Part shown: positions 37,047 through 46,447 of the stretch, piece by piece
Layout of the letters: every line of letters begins with the position of its first letter
Position numbering within the stretch: the first letter of the stretch is position 1
Source of the DNA: Propionivibrio limicola
Lineage (GTDB): Bacteria > Pseudomonadota > Gammaproteobacteria > Burkholderiales > Rhodocyclaceae
Length of the DNA: 64,000 nucleotides
Direction: 5' to 3'
Assembly (NCBI RefSeq): GCF_009469695.1
Contig: NZ_SSSR01000007.1
Location: forward strand, 1 to 64,000
Made by a program: the position numbers and the translations under genes
Notes under the pieces: generated by a model
Told to the model about the DNA's origin: nothing
What the model saw: the letters and a program-made list of their open reading frames with translations, nothing else
The model's database searches: none

Positions 37047-37571
37047 ATGAAGCGGATCTGCCTCGTTGTGCCGTTCCTGCTGTTGGCGGGTTGTGCCGGT
37101 TCTCCGCCCGACCAAACGCTGGAGGCGCCGGCCAAAGCGGAGACGGCCGCGAAGCCGGAGCTCAAATCGCAGCCGTTGAAGCATCTTGCCGGCCGTAATC
37201 TGAAACCGATGCCGGACAGAGAGTTGAACGTGCGCACACGTTGCCGCTTCAAGGATGTGAACGGCGGGCATGGCAGCCTGGATTTGCAGGTGGTGAAGGC
37301 CGATGTCAAGCGCTTTTCGGCCGAGGTCAACATCCCGAAGCAGGGCGTTTGCCGCTTTGACATGAATGATTTCGAACAGACGGCCCGGATGCCGAACGTC
37401 GTGCTGGCCGAAAAAGGCAGCGCCTGCACGGTGCGCATGTGGGAGCAGGAGTTGGGCGGCAAGAAAGGCGTCACTGTGTCGTTCAACAGCTGCCAGACCC
37501 AATGCACCGGCGATGCCTTCAGTTACCTGTGGCCGATCCTGGTCGATGCCCGGAATGGTCGCTGTTCTTGA
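37047..37571 (+). CDS. small lipoprotein between gatA and gatB
   Basis: A 174-aa protein with a lipoprotein signal and lipobox LLAGC at about residue 15. The remainder has paired cysteines (RTRCRF, GVCRF, SACTV, NSCQTQC, NGRCS), suggesting disulfides in the periplasm, and no domain I recognise. The ATG at 37047 lies 8 bp after the gatA stop and the gene ends 17 bp before gatB, so it is co-transcribed with them. Why a lipoprotein sits in the gat operon is unclear; it may simply share the promoter. Confidence 0.78.
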   Translation: MKRICLVVPFLLLAGCAGSPPDQTLEAPAKAETAAKPELKSQPLKHLAGRNLKPMPDRELNVRTRCRFKDVNGGHGSLDLQVVKADVKRFSAEVNIPKQGVCRFDMNDFEQTARMPNVVLAEKGSACTVRMWEQELGGKKGVTVSFNSCQTQCTGDAFSYLWPILVDARNGRCS

Positions 37572-37588
37572 TAAGTGAGTAATTGACA

Positions 37589-39040
37589 ATGAAACAATGG
37601 GAAGTCGTCATCGGTATCGAGACGCACGTTCAGCTCTCGACGCAATCCAAAATTTTCTCCGGCAGTTCGACCGCCTTCGGCGCTGAGCCGAATGTGCAGG
37701 CCAATGCCGTTGATATCGCGCTGCCCGGTGTGCTGCCAGTGCTCAACAAGGGCGCCGTCGACTGCGCGATCCGCTTCGGGCTGGCCGTCGAGGCTGAAGT
37801 GGCGCCGAAATCCGTATTCGCCCGCAAGAATTATTTCTACCCTGACCTTCCCAAGGGCTACCAGATCAGCCAGTACGAACTGCCGGTGGTGGTTGGCGGC
37901 AAGGTGAATATCACGCTCGGCCAAGGCGATACGGCCACGGAAAAGACGATCAATCTGACGCGCGCCCACCTCGAGGAAGACGCCGGCAAGTCCTTGCACG
38001 AGGATTTCCACGGCAAGACCGGCATCGACCTCAACCGGGCCGGCACGCCGTTGCTGGAAATCGTCACCGAGCCGGACATGCGCTCGTCGGCCGAGGCCGT
38101 GGCCTACGCCAAGGCGTTGCATGCGCTGGTGCGCTGGATCGGTATCTGCGATGGCAACATGCAGGAAGGCTCGTTCCGCTGCGACGCCAACGTCTCCGTG
38201 CGTCCGCTCGGGCAAAAGGAATTCGGCACGCGGCGCGAGATCAAGAACCTCAACTCCTTCCGCTTCATGCAGCAGGCCATCGATTACGAGGTGCAGTGGC
38301 AGATCGCCACGATCGAGGACGGCGGGCGCATCGAGCAGGCCACCGTGCTGTTCGACCCGGATACCGGCGAAACGCGCGCCATGCGCTCGAAGGAAGACGC
38401 GCACGACTACCGCTATTTCCCCGACCCCGACCTGCTGCCGCTGATCATCGACCGCGATTGGGTCGAGCGGACGCGCAGCGCGATGCCCGAGCTGCCGGCC
38501 GCCAAGAAACAGCGCTTCATGGCCGATTACAACCTGTCGGCCTACGATGCGACGACCTTGACCTCCTCGCTGGAAATCGCTGACTACTACGAAGCCGCCG
38601 TTGCTGTTGCCGGAAATGCCGCTGCCAAGCCCTGTGCCAACTGGGTCATGGTCGATCTGGCGGCGCGTCTCAACAAGGACGGCAAGGAGCTGGCCGATTC
38701 GCCGGTTTCCGCCGCGCAACTTGGCGGACTGGTCGCGCGCATCGCCGACAACACCATCTCCAACAACATCGCCAAGAAGGTTTTCGAGGCACTCTGGAAC
38801 GGCGAAGGCCGCTCGGCCGACGAGATCATTGAGAAGCAGGGGCTCAAGCAGATCACCGACACCGGCGCCATCGAAGCGCTGATCGACGGCGTACTGGCGG
38901 CAAATGAAGCAATGGTCGCCGAATTCAGGGCCGGCAAGGAAAAGGCCTTCAATGCGCTGGTCGGTCAGGCGATGAAGGCGACCAAAGGCAAGGCCAATCC
39001 GCAGCAGGTCAACGAACTGTTGCGCAAGAAGCTCGGCTGA
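37589..39040 (+). CDS. gatB: aminoacyl-tRNA amidotransferase subunit B
   Basis: Kinase and transamidase subunit of 483 aa: it phosphorylates the misacylated Glu or Asp and swaps in ammonia from GatA. Family motifs are [11 protein letters not shown] at the N-terminus, [19 protein letters not shown] (19 residues), [22 protein letters not shown], and a C-terminal YqeY-like tail ([13 protein letters not shown]). The ATG at 37589 is chosen over a TTG two codons earlier. A strong terminator follows at 39061. Confidence 0.97.
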   Translation: MKQWEVVIGIETHVQLSTQSKIFSGSSTAFGAEPNVQANAVDIALPGVLPVLNKGAVDCAIRFGLAVEAEVAPKSVFARKNYFYPDLPKGYQISQYELPVVVGGKVNITLGQGDTATEKTINLTRAHLEEDAGKSLHEDFHGKTGIDLNRAGTPLLEIVTEPDMRSSAEAVAYAKALHALVRWIGICDGNMQEGSFRCDANVSVRPLGQKEFGTRREIKNLNSFRFMQQAIDYEVQWQIATIEDGGRIEQATVLFDPDTGETRAMRSKEDAHDYRYFPDPDLLPLIIDRDWVERTRSAMPELPAAKKQRFMADYNLSAYDATTLTSSLEIADYYEAAVAVAGNAAAKPCANWVMVDLAARLNKDGKELADSPVSAAQLGGLVARIADNTISNNIAKKVFEALWNGEGRSADEIIEKQGLKQITDTGAIEALIDGVLAANEAMVAEFRAGKEKAFNALVGQAMKATKGKANPQQVNELLRKKLG

Positions 39041-39060
39041 TTTAGGGCGCCGAGGTAGAA

Positions 39061-39100
39061 AAAACGGCCGGAATGCCTCGAGGGGCGTTCCGGCCGTTTT
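39061..39100. terminator. bidirectional terminator after gatB
   Basis: Inverted arms aaaacggccggaa-gcc (39061-39077) and ggc-ttccggccgtttt (39084-39100) around a 6-base loop, with T runs in both directions. It serves gatB and the convergent gene at 39121. Confidence 0.88.
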
Positions 39101-39120
39101 TGTTTGACTGATTGTGGCGC

Positions 39121-39786
39121 TTAACGGCTGGCTGTCGGGGCAGGGCGTTGCGTCAGCTCAAGGTAGTGCTGGCGATCATTGTTGTATTTGGCTTCGATGA
39201 CAGCCAACTCCTTCTTCTTGGCCTCGACGATCGACTCCTGCGTCTTGATTTCCGCCTCGCTGTCCTTCAAGCCTTTGCGGACTTCGACGGGCAACGGCTT
39301 GTTTTTGTAGAACTCGGCGTCCTGCTGGTATTTCTTACGCTTTTTGCTGATTTCGCCGATCCGTGACTGGGCCGCGTTGATCGATTTGATTACGTCCGAG
39401 CGGGCGCGTTCGCGCATGGCTTCAATGTCGTCAAGGCTGCCGTAGGTGTTGAGCAGCGCCTGATCCTTGCGCTGTTTTTCCTTGAGAGCCGCTTCCTCGG
39501 CTTTCTGCTTTTCTTCTTCAATGGCGCGCTGGCGTCGTTGTTCGGCCGTTGGCGGTGCGTCGACGTGACGGCGCGTTAGCCCATTGCTGCCAACTTCGCG
39601 ATAAGCGCGGCTGTGACACGCCGGCGGGAGAATGTCGCCGCACATCTGTTTGCCGTTTGCGTCGGTGCAACAGTAAAAATTGCTGCCGCCGGCCGCGGCT
39701 GGCGAGGCCGCCGTCGCTTCACCCGAGAGCGGCAGCAGGCCGTAGAGGAGCGCCGTCGCGAATCTAGCGGCGATACGCAACGCCAT
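39121..39786 (-). CDS. exported DUF4124-like coiled-coil protein
   Basis: Secreted protein of 221 aa. After a signal peptide ([16 protein letters not shown]) is a short Cys-containing segment ([15 protein letters not shown]) like the DUF4124 domain, with a further Cys ([13 protein letters not shown]), then a long charged coiled coil (about 75-215). The ATG at 39786 starts 23 bases inside the end of pyrE, so the genes are coupled. Function unknown; the family is common in betaproteobacteria. Confidence 0.75.
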   Translation of the reverse strand: MALRIAARFATALLYGLLPLSGEATAASPAAAGGSNFYCCTDANGKQMCGDILPPACHSRAYREVGSNGLTRRHVDAPPTAEQRRQRAIEEEKQKAEEAALKEKQRKDQALLNTYGSLDDIEAMRERARSDVIKSINAAQSRIGEISKKRKKYQQDAEFYKNKPLPVEVRKGLKDSEAEIKTQESIVEAKKKELAVIEAKYNNDRQHYLELTQRPAPTASR

Positions 39787-40411
39787 ACTCCTCGCGGTAA
39801 CGGGCAACGGCTTGCCGGTAGTCCTCGAAATCGGACCGCTGTTCCAGGTAAGCCATCAGATCGTCGAGGGTGGCGACGGCAACGACCGGGATGCCGTAAT
39901 CGCGCTCGACTTCCTGCACGGCCGACAACTCGCCCGTGCCGCGCTCCATGCGGTCCAGCGCGATGACGACGCCGCAGGGCGTGGCGCCGGCGGCGCGGAT
40001 GATCTCGACCGACTCGCGCACCGAGGTGCCGGCGGAAATCACGTCGTCGACGATCAGCACCCGGTCGCTCAATGGCGCACCGATGATGTTGCCGCCTTCG
40101 CCGTGATCCTTGACCTCCTTGCGGTTGAAGGCAAACGGCAGGTTGTGGCCATCGCGGGCCAGTGCCAGCGCACTGACGGCGACGAGCGGGATGCCCTTGT
40201 AGGCAGGGCCGAACAGCATGTCGGGGGCGATCCCGCTGGCGACGATGGCCTTCGCGTAAAATTGCGAGAGCCGGTCGAGTGCATTGCCGTCATTGAACAG
40301 CCCGGCGTTGAAAAAATAAGGCGAGAGGCGCCCGGCCTTGGTCTTGAATTCGCCGAAGCGCAATACGTTCTGGGCAAGGGCGAACTCGATAAATTCCTGA
40401 CGAAAATCCAT
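39764..40411 (-). CDS. pyrE: orotate phosphoribosyltransferase
   Basis: Joins orotate with PRPP to give OMP in pyrimidine synthesis; 215 aa, cytosolic dimer. The PRPP-binding motif is [17 protein letters not shown] (17 residues), the flexible catalytic loop is [11 protein letters not shown], and GPAYKGIPL binds the diphosphate. The ATG at 40411 ([10 protein letters not shown]) gives the family N-terminus; two upstream in-frame starts are less likely. It is divergent from xthA across 48 bp. Confidence 0.96.
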   Translation of the reverse strand: MDFRQEFIEFALAQNVLRFGEFKTKAGRLSPYFFNAGLFNDGNALDRLSQFYAKAIVASGIAPDMLFGPAYKGIPLVAVSALALARDGHNLPFAFNRKEVKDHGEGGNIIGAPLSDRVLIVDDVISAGTSVRESVEIIRAAGATPCGVVIALDRMERGTGELSAVQEVERDYGIPVVAVATLDDLMAYLEQRSDFEDYRQAVARYREEYGVAYRR

Positions 40412-40459
40412 AACAACCGCAATCAATGTCGTTCAAAGCCGGAGTCGGCGGGAGCACTT

Positions 40460-41269
40460 ATGTTACGCATCATTACCCTAAACCTCAACGGCATCCGCTC
40501 CGCGTGGAGCAAGGGCGTCCTGCCGTGGCTGGCGGGGCAGGACGCCGATTTCGTCTGCGTGCAGGAGCTCAAGGCGCAGCATGGCGATCTGTCGGATGAC
40601 ATGCGCGCGCCGGACGGCATGCACGCCATTTATCACTGTGCCGAAAAGAAAGGCTATAGCGGTGTTGGCCTGTGGAGCCGGCACGCGCCCGATGCCGTTG
40701 TCGAAGGCATCGGTCATCCGGAATTCGATGCCGAAGGGCGTTATCTGCGGGCGGATTTCGGCCGTCTCTCGGTGGTTTCGCTTTATCTGCCTTCCGGGTC
40801 AAGTTCTCCGGAACGTCAGGCAGCGAAGTTCCGCTTCATGGAGGTTTTCTATCCGCATCTGCTTGAACTCGGCAAGAGCGGCCGTGAGGTAGTCGTTTGC
40901 GGCGACTGGAACATCGCGCACCGGGAAATCGACCTGAAAAACTGGAAATCCAACCAGAAGAATTCGGGTTTTCTGCCCGAGGAGCGGGCGTGGATTGGCC
41001 GGGTTCTGGAGGAGGGCGGCTGGTGCGATGCCTACCGGCGCTGTCATCCGGCGGCGACGGACGAGTGCTATACGTGGTGGTCGAATCGCGGTCAGGCGTG
41101 GACGAAGAATGTCGGCTGGCGGCTCGATTATCAACTGGCGACGCGCGGGCTGGCCGAAAGGGTAAGTGCGGCGCGCGTGTATAAGGAGCAGCGCTTCTCG
41201 GATCATGCGCCGCTGATCGTTGACTACAATGCCCCGATTGGCATTGCTTCAGGCTCGCAAATTGGATAA
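40460..41269 (+). CDS. xthA: exonuclease III-type apurinic endonuclease
   Basis: Base-excision-repair enzyme of 269 aa that nicks abasic sites and removes 3' blocking groups. ExoIII/AP endonuclease family motifs are NLNGIRSA, VQELK with the metal-binding Glu, CGDWNIAHREID with the catalytic Asp and Asn, and RLDYQL...FSDHAPL with the catalytic Asp-His pair. The ATG at 40460 has GGGAG upstream; a much longer in-frame extension over pyrE is rejected. Confidence 0.95.
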   Translation: MLRIITLNLNGIRSAWSKGVLPWLAGQDADFVCVQELKAQHGDLSDDMRAPDGMHAIYHCAEKKGYSGVGLWSRHAPDAVVEGIGHPEFDAEGRYLRADFGRLSVVSLYLPSGSSSPERQAAKFRFMEVFYPHLLELGKSGREVVVCGDWNIAHREIDLKNWKSNQKNSGFLPEERAWIGRVLEEGGWCDAYRRCHPAATDECYTWWSNRGQAWTKNVGWRLDYQLATRGLAERVSAARVYKEQRFSDHAPLIVDYNAPIGIASGSQIG

Positions 41270-41344
41270 TCTGAAAATGGTGGCAGCGGATGCATGATCG
41301 CTCCGTTCCATACTCCCCGAACCTTTCCAAGAATGAGGTGTGCT

Positions 41345-41659
41345 ATGTCAGAGGTGACCGATATGAGCAGCAAACAAAAAATTGTTTCCGACATGAAAGT
41401 CGTGGTTTCCGATGCAGAGGAGATTCTGCGCGCGACCGCCGGTGTTGCAGGTGAAAAGATCGGCGATTTGCGTGAGCGCATCAGCGACCGTCTGCGGGAT
41501 GCCAAGGTGCGTCTGGCTGACGCCGAGGCCGCGCTGGTCGACAGGACCAAGGCGGCCGCACGTGCCACCGACGATTACGTGCATGACAAGCCCTGGCAAG
41601 CCGTCGGCATCGCGGCCGGCATCGGCTTCCTCATCGGTGTGATCATTGGTCGTCGTTAA
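41345..41659 (+). CDS. yqjD: YqjD/ElaB-family (DUF883) ribosome-anchoring membrane protein
   Basis: 104-aa protein with an amphipathic, Ala/Asp/Arg-rich helix (about 1-75) and a single C-terminal membrane helix ending GIGFLIGVIIGRR. This is the DUF883 layout (YqjD, ElaB, YgaM); the E. coli proteins tether stationary-phase ribosomes to the inner membrane. GAGGTG precedes the ATG at 41345. It is the first of a yqjD-yqjE-yqjK-like trio, as in enterobacteria. Confidence 0.87.
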   Translation: MSEVTDMSSKQKIVSDMKVVVSDAEEILRATAGVAGEKIGDLRERISDRLRDAKVRLADAEAALVDRTKAAARATDDYVHDKPWQAVGIAAGIGFLIGVIIGRR

Positions 41660-41674
41660 TCAAAGCGATACCCT

Positions 41675-42085
41675 ATGAGCGCACCCCAAGGCGGTGAACA
41701 GAGCGGTCTGTTCGCCGCCCTGAAAAATATTTCGGCAACGCTGCTGGCGACGGGCAAGACGCGGCTGGAACTCCTCGGCAACGAGATCGAGGAGGAGAAA
41801 CTGCGTGCCATTCGTCTTGTCTTTCTGGCTCAGGGCATGGCGTTTTGCCTCGGTGTCGGCGTGCTGCTCTTTGTCGCTCTGATGGCGGCATTGTTCTGGG
41901 AAAGCCGGCTCGTCGTGCTGGGTGGGGCGGCGGGGGTGTTTCTTGCCGGAGGCGCGTTCTGTTGCGTGCTGTTCAAACGCGCGACCGTTCGGCCGGAACC
42001 GGTATTTGCCGCCAGCATCGCGGAACTTCAGGAAGATATCCGTCAATTGAAAGCCGCACTGGAAAATGAACAGACGGCTCGATGA
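41675..42085 (+). CDS. yqjE: YqjE-like phage holin-family membrane protein
   Basis: 136-aa inner-membrane protein with two adjacent hydrophobic helices (about 48-72 and 76-98: AFCLGVGVLLFVALMAALFW and VVLGGAAGVFLAGGAFCCVLF shortened to GGAAGVFLAGGAFCCVLF). The amphipathic N-terminal part (KTRLELLGNEIEEEKLR) matches the holin superfamily III/YqjE family. Its end overlaps the next gene by 20 bases. No lysis role is implied; the family is widespread and chromosomal. Confidence 0.85.
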   Translation: MSAPQGGEQSGLFAALKNISATLLATGKTRLELLGNEIEEEKLRAIRLVFLAQGMAFCLGVGVLLFVALMAALFWESRLVVLGGAAGVFLAGGAFCCVLFKRATVRPEPVFAASIAELQEDIRQLKAALENEQTAR

Positions 42086-42383
42086 AATTCTTGTGAAGCG
42101 GGGGCGTTTGCTTGAACGCATCGCCGCTCAGCGCGCCGAGTTGGGCCGTCAGTCCCAACCGGTGGTGATGGCCTTATCGCGCGTCGACCGGGCGGTTGGC
42201 CGCATCCGGTCGGGCGTTTCGTTCGTCAAGTCTCATCCGGCGTGGGTGGCTATCGCAATGACGGCGCTTATCGCCTTCAGGCCGAGCCGATTGTGGCGCT
42301 GGACGCGGCGCGGTTTCTCCGTCTGGCAGATCTGGCGGACGGTGCGCAGCCGCTTCATGTCCGTCGGCCTGTCGCTGCTCTGA
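42066..42383 (+). CDS. yqjK: YqjK-like protein
   Basis: 105-aa basic protein. The N-terminal 35 residues (RLDEILVKRGRLLERIAAQR, then AELGRQ) resemble YqjK, followed by a likely membrane helix (about 60-72, WVAIAMTALIAF) and an Arg/Trp-rich C-terminus. It starts 20 bases inside yqjE, so translation is coupled. The role of the yqjDEK trio beyond YqjD is not established. Confidence 0.78.
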   Translation: MNRRLDEILVKRGRLLERIAAQRAELGRQSQPVVMALSRVDRAVGRIRSGVSFVKSHPAWVAIAMTALIAFRPSRLWRWTRRGFSVWQIWRTVRSRFMSVGLSLL

Positions 42384-42422
42384 ATTCTGATCGGGGCGTG
42401 GCGCCAGCCGCGATTCGTTTTT

Positions 42423-43184
42423 TTACCCTGCCGGCGGCCAGATGCCCTGAGCGATGAGCTGCTTCGTTGCCGCTTCCGACCAGCCGCGATTGGCGGCCGG
42501 GCTGGCGGGGCTGGGATGCAGCACCTTGCCGATACGCACGTCCATGCCGTTCAGCGCTTCCTTGGCGCGTGCTTCGGCGAACCCCCCGATCCCGATCACC
42601 CACTCCGGTTCGAGAATTTCGACGAGCCGTCGCAGGTGTTGGTCGCACGCCGCGTAGAGCGGGCTGGCTTCGGCGGCGGGCAGTTTGTCGGGCGTCAGGT
42701 TGCGGCCGTGATCGAAGAAGGCGAGCGGGCAGTAGTTGGCGACGAAATGCGCGGAGAAAAAAGCCTCGGCGCTGCCGAAACGCTCCTGGAACAGCGCCCA
42801 CAGTCGACGGCCACTGACTTCAGAGCGGGCGCAGGCGAAACCTTCGATCGGCCGTTTCGGGTTTTCCTGCGCCGGTTTGATGACGTCGGCTTCAATGCCC
42901 ATCCAGTCGCGGACGGCGGCGATTTCGCCGAACGGGACGCCGCATTGCACCATGCCGAACGGTCCCGGATTCATGCCGAGAAAGACGATCTCCTTGCGGC
43001 CGTTGCCGAAGCGGCGAAGGTACGTTTCATGGGGCGCCCAAGCGTAGTCGAGCGGGTTGTAGATGTGCGAGACGGGCGGCGCGAAGGCGAGCCGGTCGAC
43101 CGCGGCCGAGAGATCACGGGCCGCGTCGATGAGCGCGTCGGAATATGTGGCGGAAAGCGGGGCCGAGGTGCGGTGTTCAGGCAT
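42423..43184 (-). CDS. SMUG1-type uracil-DNA glycosylase
   Basis: Single-strand-selective monofunctional uracil-DNA glycosylase family, 253 aa, which removes uracil and oxidised uracils from DNA. Motif 1 is FLGMNPGPFGMVQCGVPFGE (20 residues), the SMUG1 catalytic loop with Asn as catalytic residue; motif 2 is HPSPASPAANRGW, the leucine/intercalation loop. Cys replaces the Thr seen in animal SMUG1 (MVQCG versus MAQTG). It starts 8 bases inside the end of ampG. SMUG1 is best known from animals; bacterial members are fewer. Confidence 0.9.
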   Translation of the reverse strand: MPEHRTSAPLSATYSDALIDAARDLSAAVDRLAFAPPVSHIYNPLDYAWAPHETYLRRFGNGRKEIVFLGMNPGPFGMVQCGVPFGEIAAVRDWMGIEADVIKPAQENPKRPIEGFACARSEVSGRRLWALFQERFGSAEAFFSAHFVANYCPLAFFDHGRNLTPDKLPAAEASPLYAACDQHLRRLVEILEPEWVIGIGGFAEARAKEALNGMDVRIGKVLHPSPASPAANRGWSEAATKQLIAQGIWPPAG

Positions 43185-44460
43185 TTTGCAGGGCTTCCTT
43201 CGGTTTGGCCTCGTACCAGGGCGCGACGCGCGCAAGCAGCAGCATGCCGGGTACGGCGAGCACGAAGCAGAGCAGGAAAAAGCTCATCCAGCCCATGTTT
43301 TCGACGAGCCAGCCGGCCGAGGCGTTGATGAAGGTGCGCGGCACGGCGGCGAGGCTGGTGAATAAGGCGAATTGCGTGGCCGTGTAGGCCGGGTGCGTGG
43401 CGCGGGCGATGAAGGCGACGAAGGCCGCCGTGCCGAGGCCGACGCCGAGGGCTTCCAGTCCGATGACGCCGGCCAGCGCCAGCCGCTGCTCGGCGCCGAT
43501 GATCGTCTGTGGCCCGAGCCAGGCCAGCCAGGCAAAGCCGAGGATCGAGACGATCTGCACGACGCCGAACAGCCAGAGGGCGCGGTTGATGCCGAGGCGC
43601 ACCATCCACAAACCGCCGAGCAGGCCGCCGATGACGGCCGGCCACAAGCCGGCATGCTTGGCGATCAGCCCGATATCGGTCTTGGTGAAACCCATGTCGA
43701 GATAGAACGGCGTCGCCAGTGCCGTGCACAGCGAATCGCCCAGTTTGTAGAGGAAGATGAAGGCGAGGATCAGCAGTGCCTCGCGCACGCCGGCACGGTT
43801 GATGAATTCGTGAAAGGGCTCGACCACGGCCTCGCGCAGGGTTTTGGGGGCCGTTCGCGCCGAGGCGGGTTCGCGGATGAGCAGCGTCATCAGCATGCCC
43901 GGCAGCATGAAGGCGGCGGTGATCCAGAATACCTGCGCCCACGGCAACTGGTCGGCGAGGATCAGCGACAGCGAGCCGGGCACCAGTCCGGCGACGCGGT
44001 AGGCATTTACGTGCACGGCGTTGCCGAGGCCGAGTTCGGCTTCGGTGAGCAGTTCGCGCCGGAAGGCGTCGAGCGCGATGTCCTGCGTGGCTGAAAAGAG
44101 GGCGAGCAAGGTGGCCAGCCAGAGTACCGGCGCGATGCTTGTCTGCGGCGACAGGCCGCCGAGGAAGCCGATCGACAGCAACAGGCCGATCTGCATCAGC
44201 AGCGACCAGCCGCGCCGACGGCCGAGCAGCGGCAGTGCGTAGCGGTCGAGGAACGGCGACCAGAGGAATTTCCAGGTGTACGGAAACTGGATCAGCGCGA
44301 AAAAGCCGATCGTTTTCAGATCGACGCCTTCACTGCGCAGCCAGGCCGGCAGCAGGTTGAGCAGCAGATAGAGCGGCAGGCCGGAACTGAAGCCGGTGAA
44401 GACGCAGATCAGCATCTTGCGGGTGAGCAGCACCCGCAAGCTTTCGGGCAGCGCGGCCAT
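43177..44460 (-). CDS. ampG: muropeptide permease AmpG
   Basis: Twelve-helix MFS transporter of 427 aa that imports anhydro-muropeptides for cell-wall recycling. Family segments are CVFTGFSSGLPLYLL, IGFFALIQFPYTWKFLWSP (19 residues), DAFRREL and the GLALGTAAFVAF-like C-terminal half (GVGLGTAAFVAF). The first codon overlaps the last base of the metW stop region (both at 44460). It is part of a run metX-metW-ampG-glycosylase read leftward. Confidence 0.92.
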   Translation of the reverse strand: MAALPESLRVLLTRKMLICVFTGFSSGLPLYLLLNLLPAWLRSEGVDLKTIGFFALIQFPYTWKFLWSPFLDRYALPLLGRRRGWSLLMQIGLLLSIGFLGGLSPQTSIAPVLWLATLLALFSATQDIALDAFRRELLTEAELGLGNAVHVNAYRVAGLVPGSLSLILADQLPWAQVFWITAAFMLPGMLMTLLIREPASARTAPKTLREAVVEPFHEFINRAGVREALLILAFIFLYKLGDSLCTALATPFYLDMGFTKTDIGLIAKHAGLWPAVIGGLLGGLWMVRLGINRALWLFGVVQIVSILGFAWLAWLGPQTIIGAEQRLALAGVIGLEALGVGLGTAAFVAFIARATHPAYTATQFALFTSLAAVPRTFINASAGWLVENMGWMSFFLLCFVLAVPGMLLLARVAPWYEAKPKEALQNA

Positions 44461-45101
44461 CAGGCTTTTCGCCCGAGACGGTAGAAGGCGAGGCTGCCGT
44501 TCAGGTTGGGGTCGTCAGCTACCGGTTGGCCGAAAACGTCGAAGGCCAGCCGTTCGCGGATCTCGATGCCGAGCTTCTCGCACAACGCCTCGAAATCGAC
44601 GATGGTGAAGAAGCGCACGTTCGGCGTGTCGTACCACTCGTAGGGCAGGTCTTCGGACACAGGCATGTGGCCGCCGGTGATCGCCTCGCGGTTGGCGCGG
44701 TAGGCGAAGTTGGGAAAGCTGATGACCGCTTCCTCGGCGACGCGCAGCATTTCGGTGAGGATGCGTTCGGTGGCGCGCATCGCCTGCAGCGCCTGCGAAA
44801 TGATGACGTGGTTGAATGACTGACTCTCGAAGCCGGACAGGCCGCGCTCGATATCGATCTGGATGACGTCGACACCGTTGCGGATGCAGGCGAGCACGCT
44901 CTCGTCGTCAATCTCGACGCCGTAGCCGTCGACGTCCTTTGTTTCGCGCAGATAGCGCAGCAACCGGCCATCGCCGCAACCGAGATCGAGTACCCGTTCG
45001 CCCGGGGGAATCCAGTTGGCGATGACAGCGAAGTCGAAGCGTTCGCGTTCCTTGGCGGTGAGCGGGTTCCGGGGCGTCCCGCGCGGTTTTTCGTAGGTCA
45101 T
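44460..45101 (-). CDS. metW: methionine biosynthesis protein MetW
   Basis: SAM-dependent methyltransferase-like protein of 213 aa that cooperates with MetX in methionine synthesis. Motif I is [12 protein letters not shown], followed by YGVEIDD and the family-specific [19 protein letters not shown]-type ([13 protein letters not shown]) and [10 protein letters not shown] segments. The start overlaps the metX stop by 4 bases. In several bacteria MetW is needed for full MetX activity; its catalytic function is not proved. Confidence 0.95.
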   Translation of the reverse strand: MTYEKPRGTPRNPLTAKERERFDFAVIANWIPPGERVLDLGCGDGRLLRYLRETKDVDGYGVEIDDESVLACIRNGVDVIQIDIERGLSGFESQSFNHVIISQALQAMRATERILTEMLRVAEEAVISFPNFAYRANREAITGGHMPVSEDLPYEWYDTPNVRFFTIVDFEALCEKLGIEIRERLAFDVFGQPVADDPNLNGSLAFYRLGRKA

Positions 45102-46225
45102 ACCGAAATATTCTCCAGATAGGCGCGCAGCACGGCGTGGTAATGCGCGTCGTCGAGCAGGAACGAGTCGTGCCCGGCGTCGCAGTCGATCTCGGCGTAG
45201 GCGACATGGCGCCGGTTGTGCAACAGCGCGAAGACGATCTCGCGCGAGCGCGCCGGCGAGAAGCGCCAGTCGGTCGAGAAGCTGGCGACGAGGAACCTGG
45301 CCTTGGCGCGGGCCAGCGCGGCGGCGAGGTTGCCGTCGTAATTGAAGGCCGGGTCGAAATAATCGAGCGCTTTCGTCGTCATCAGGTAGGTGTTGGCGTC
45401 GAAGAAGCCGGCGAACTTGTCGCCCTGGTAGCGCAGGTAGGACTCGATCTCGAAATCGACGTCGTAGCTGAACTTGTGCTCGCCGTGGCGCAACTGGCGG
45501 CCGAATTTTTCGCCCATCTGGCTATCCGACAGATAGGTGATATGGCCGACCATGCGTGCCAGACGCAGGCCGCGTGCCGGAACGACGCCGTGTTCGGCGT
45601 AGTGGCCGCCGTGGAAATCCGGGTCGGATAGGATCGCCTGCCGGGCAACCTCGTTGAAGGCGATGTTCTGCGCCGAGAGCTTGGGGGCCGAGGCAATCAC
45701 GATGGCGTGGCGGATGCGATCCGGGAACTGCAGCGACCATTCGAGTGCCTGCATGCCGCCGAGGCTGCCGCCGATGACGGCTGCCCAGGTGTCGACGCCG
45801 AGATGGTCGGCCAGCCGGGCGTGGGCGGCGACCCAGTCCTCGACGGTGACGAGCGGAAAATCGGCGCCGTAGTGCTTGCCGGTCTGCGGATTGATCGACA
45901 GCGGGCCGGTCGAGCCGAAGCAGCCGCCGAGGTTGTTGACGCCGACGACGAAGAACTTGTCGGTGTCGAGCGGCTTGCCGGGGCCGACCAGGTTGTCCCA
46001 CCAGCCGACATTCTTCGGGTCGTCGGCATAGGTGCCGGCGACGTGGTGGCCGCCGGAGAGGGCGTGGCAGACGAGCACCGCATTCGAGCGCGCGGCGTTG
46101 AGCGTGCCATAGGTTTCATAGACGAGTTCGAAGCCGGGGAGCTGCGCGCCGCTTTTCAGCGCAATCGGCTCGTTGAAGCGGAAGCGCTGCGGTGCAACGA
46201 TTCCGACGGATTTTTCTTGTGACAT
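45098..46225 (-). CDS. metX: homoserine O-acyltransferase MetX
   Basis: Alpha/beta-hydrolase-fold enzyme of 375 aa that acylates homoserine at the first step of methionine synthesis. Substrate motif [10 protein letters not shown], nucleophile Ser in [12 protein letters not shown], and a C-terminal Asp (FSTDWRFSP) and His (DAGHDSFL) complete the triad. MetX proteins use acetyl- or succinyl-CoA; many proteobacterial ones with this MetW pairing are succinyl transferases, which sequence alone does not settle here. It is preceded by a SAM-II riboswitch candidate and terminator. Confidence 0.95.
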   Translation of the reverse strand: MSQEKSVGIVAPQRFRFNEPIALKSGAQLPGFELVYETYGTLNAARSNAVLVCHALSGGHHVAGTYADDPKNVGWWDNLVGPGKPLDTDKFFVVGVNNLGGCFGSTGPLSINPQTGKHYGADFPLVTVEDWVAAHARLADHLGVDTWAAVIGGSLGGMQALEWSLQFPDRIRHAIVIASAPKLSAQNIAFNEVARQAILSDPDFHGGHYAEHGVVPARGLRLARMVGHITYLSDSQMGEKFGRQLRHGEHKFSYDVDFEIESYLRYQGDKFAGFFDANTYLMTTKALDYFDPAFNYDGNLAAALARAKARFLVASFSTDWRFSPARSREIVFALLHNRRHVAYAEIDCDAGHDSFLLDDAHYHAVLRAYLENISV

Positions 46226-46280
46226 CGCAATTTACCCAACTGAACAAGGCGTCCGGCAGCGTGTCCGGACGTGACGCTGG

Positions 46281-46320
46281 AAAAACAAAACCCGGTCAGC
46301 TTTTTGAGGCGGACCGGGTT
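46281..46320 (-). terminator. intrinsic terminator between SAM riboswitch and metX
   Basis: Read leftward, AACCCGGTCC (46320-46311) and GACCGGGTT (46297-46289) around a 13-base loop, followed by TTGTTTTT. It lies 55 bp before metX and directly after the riboswitch, so it is the likely expression platform. Confidence 0.8.
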
Positions 46321-46324
46321 GATT

Positions 46325-46380
46325 CCGCTTTAGCCGTATTTATTGGGCGCCCGCAAGCTGATCGTTCAAATCGGCGCCAT
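46325..46380 (-). promoter_or_regulatory. SAM-II riboswitch upstream of metX
   Basis: Read leftward, GGCGCC-GATTTGAACGA, then GCTTGC, GGGCGCC, AATAAATAC and GGCTAAAGCGG follow the SAM-II (SAM-alpha) consensus in order: stem P1 (GGCGCC with GGCGCC), a conserved GATTTGAA loop, the GCTTGC segment that forms the pseudoknot with the 3' GCTAAAGCGG region, and the conserved A-rich AATAAAT. This class binds S-adenosylmethionine and sits upstream of metA/metX. Low SAM would permit metX-metW transcription. Confidence 0.85.
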
Positions 46381-46447
46381 CAGTCCCGGCTGAAGTTACC
46401 GCCCGCTCCGGCAAAAGTCAAATTGCCGGAGGGGCGCCATCGGGGCG

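Noticed and set aside
41675-42085. Holin-family protein as a sign of a prophage
   Set aside because: The YqjE family is chromosomal and sits in a normal yqjD-yqjE-yqjK trio; no other phage genes are near.
46381-46447. Hairpin CTCCGGCAA...TTGCCGGAG after ptsI as a terminator
   Set aside because: The stem is real but no T run follows it, so I could not support termination; it may stabilise the ptsI mRNA end.
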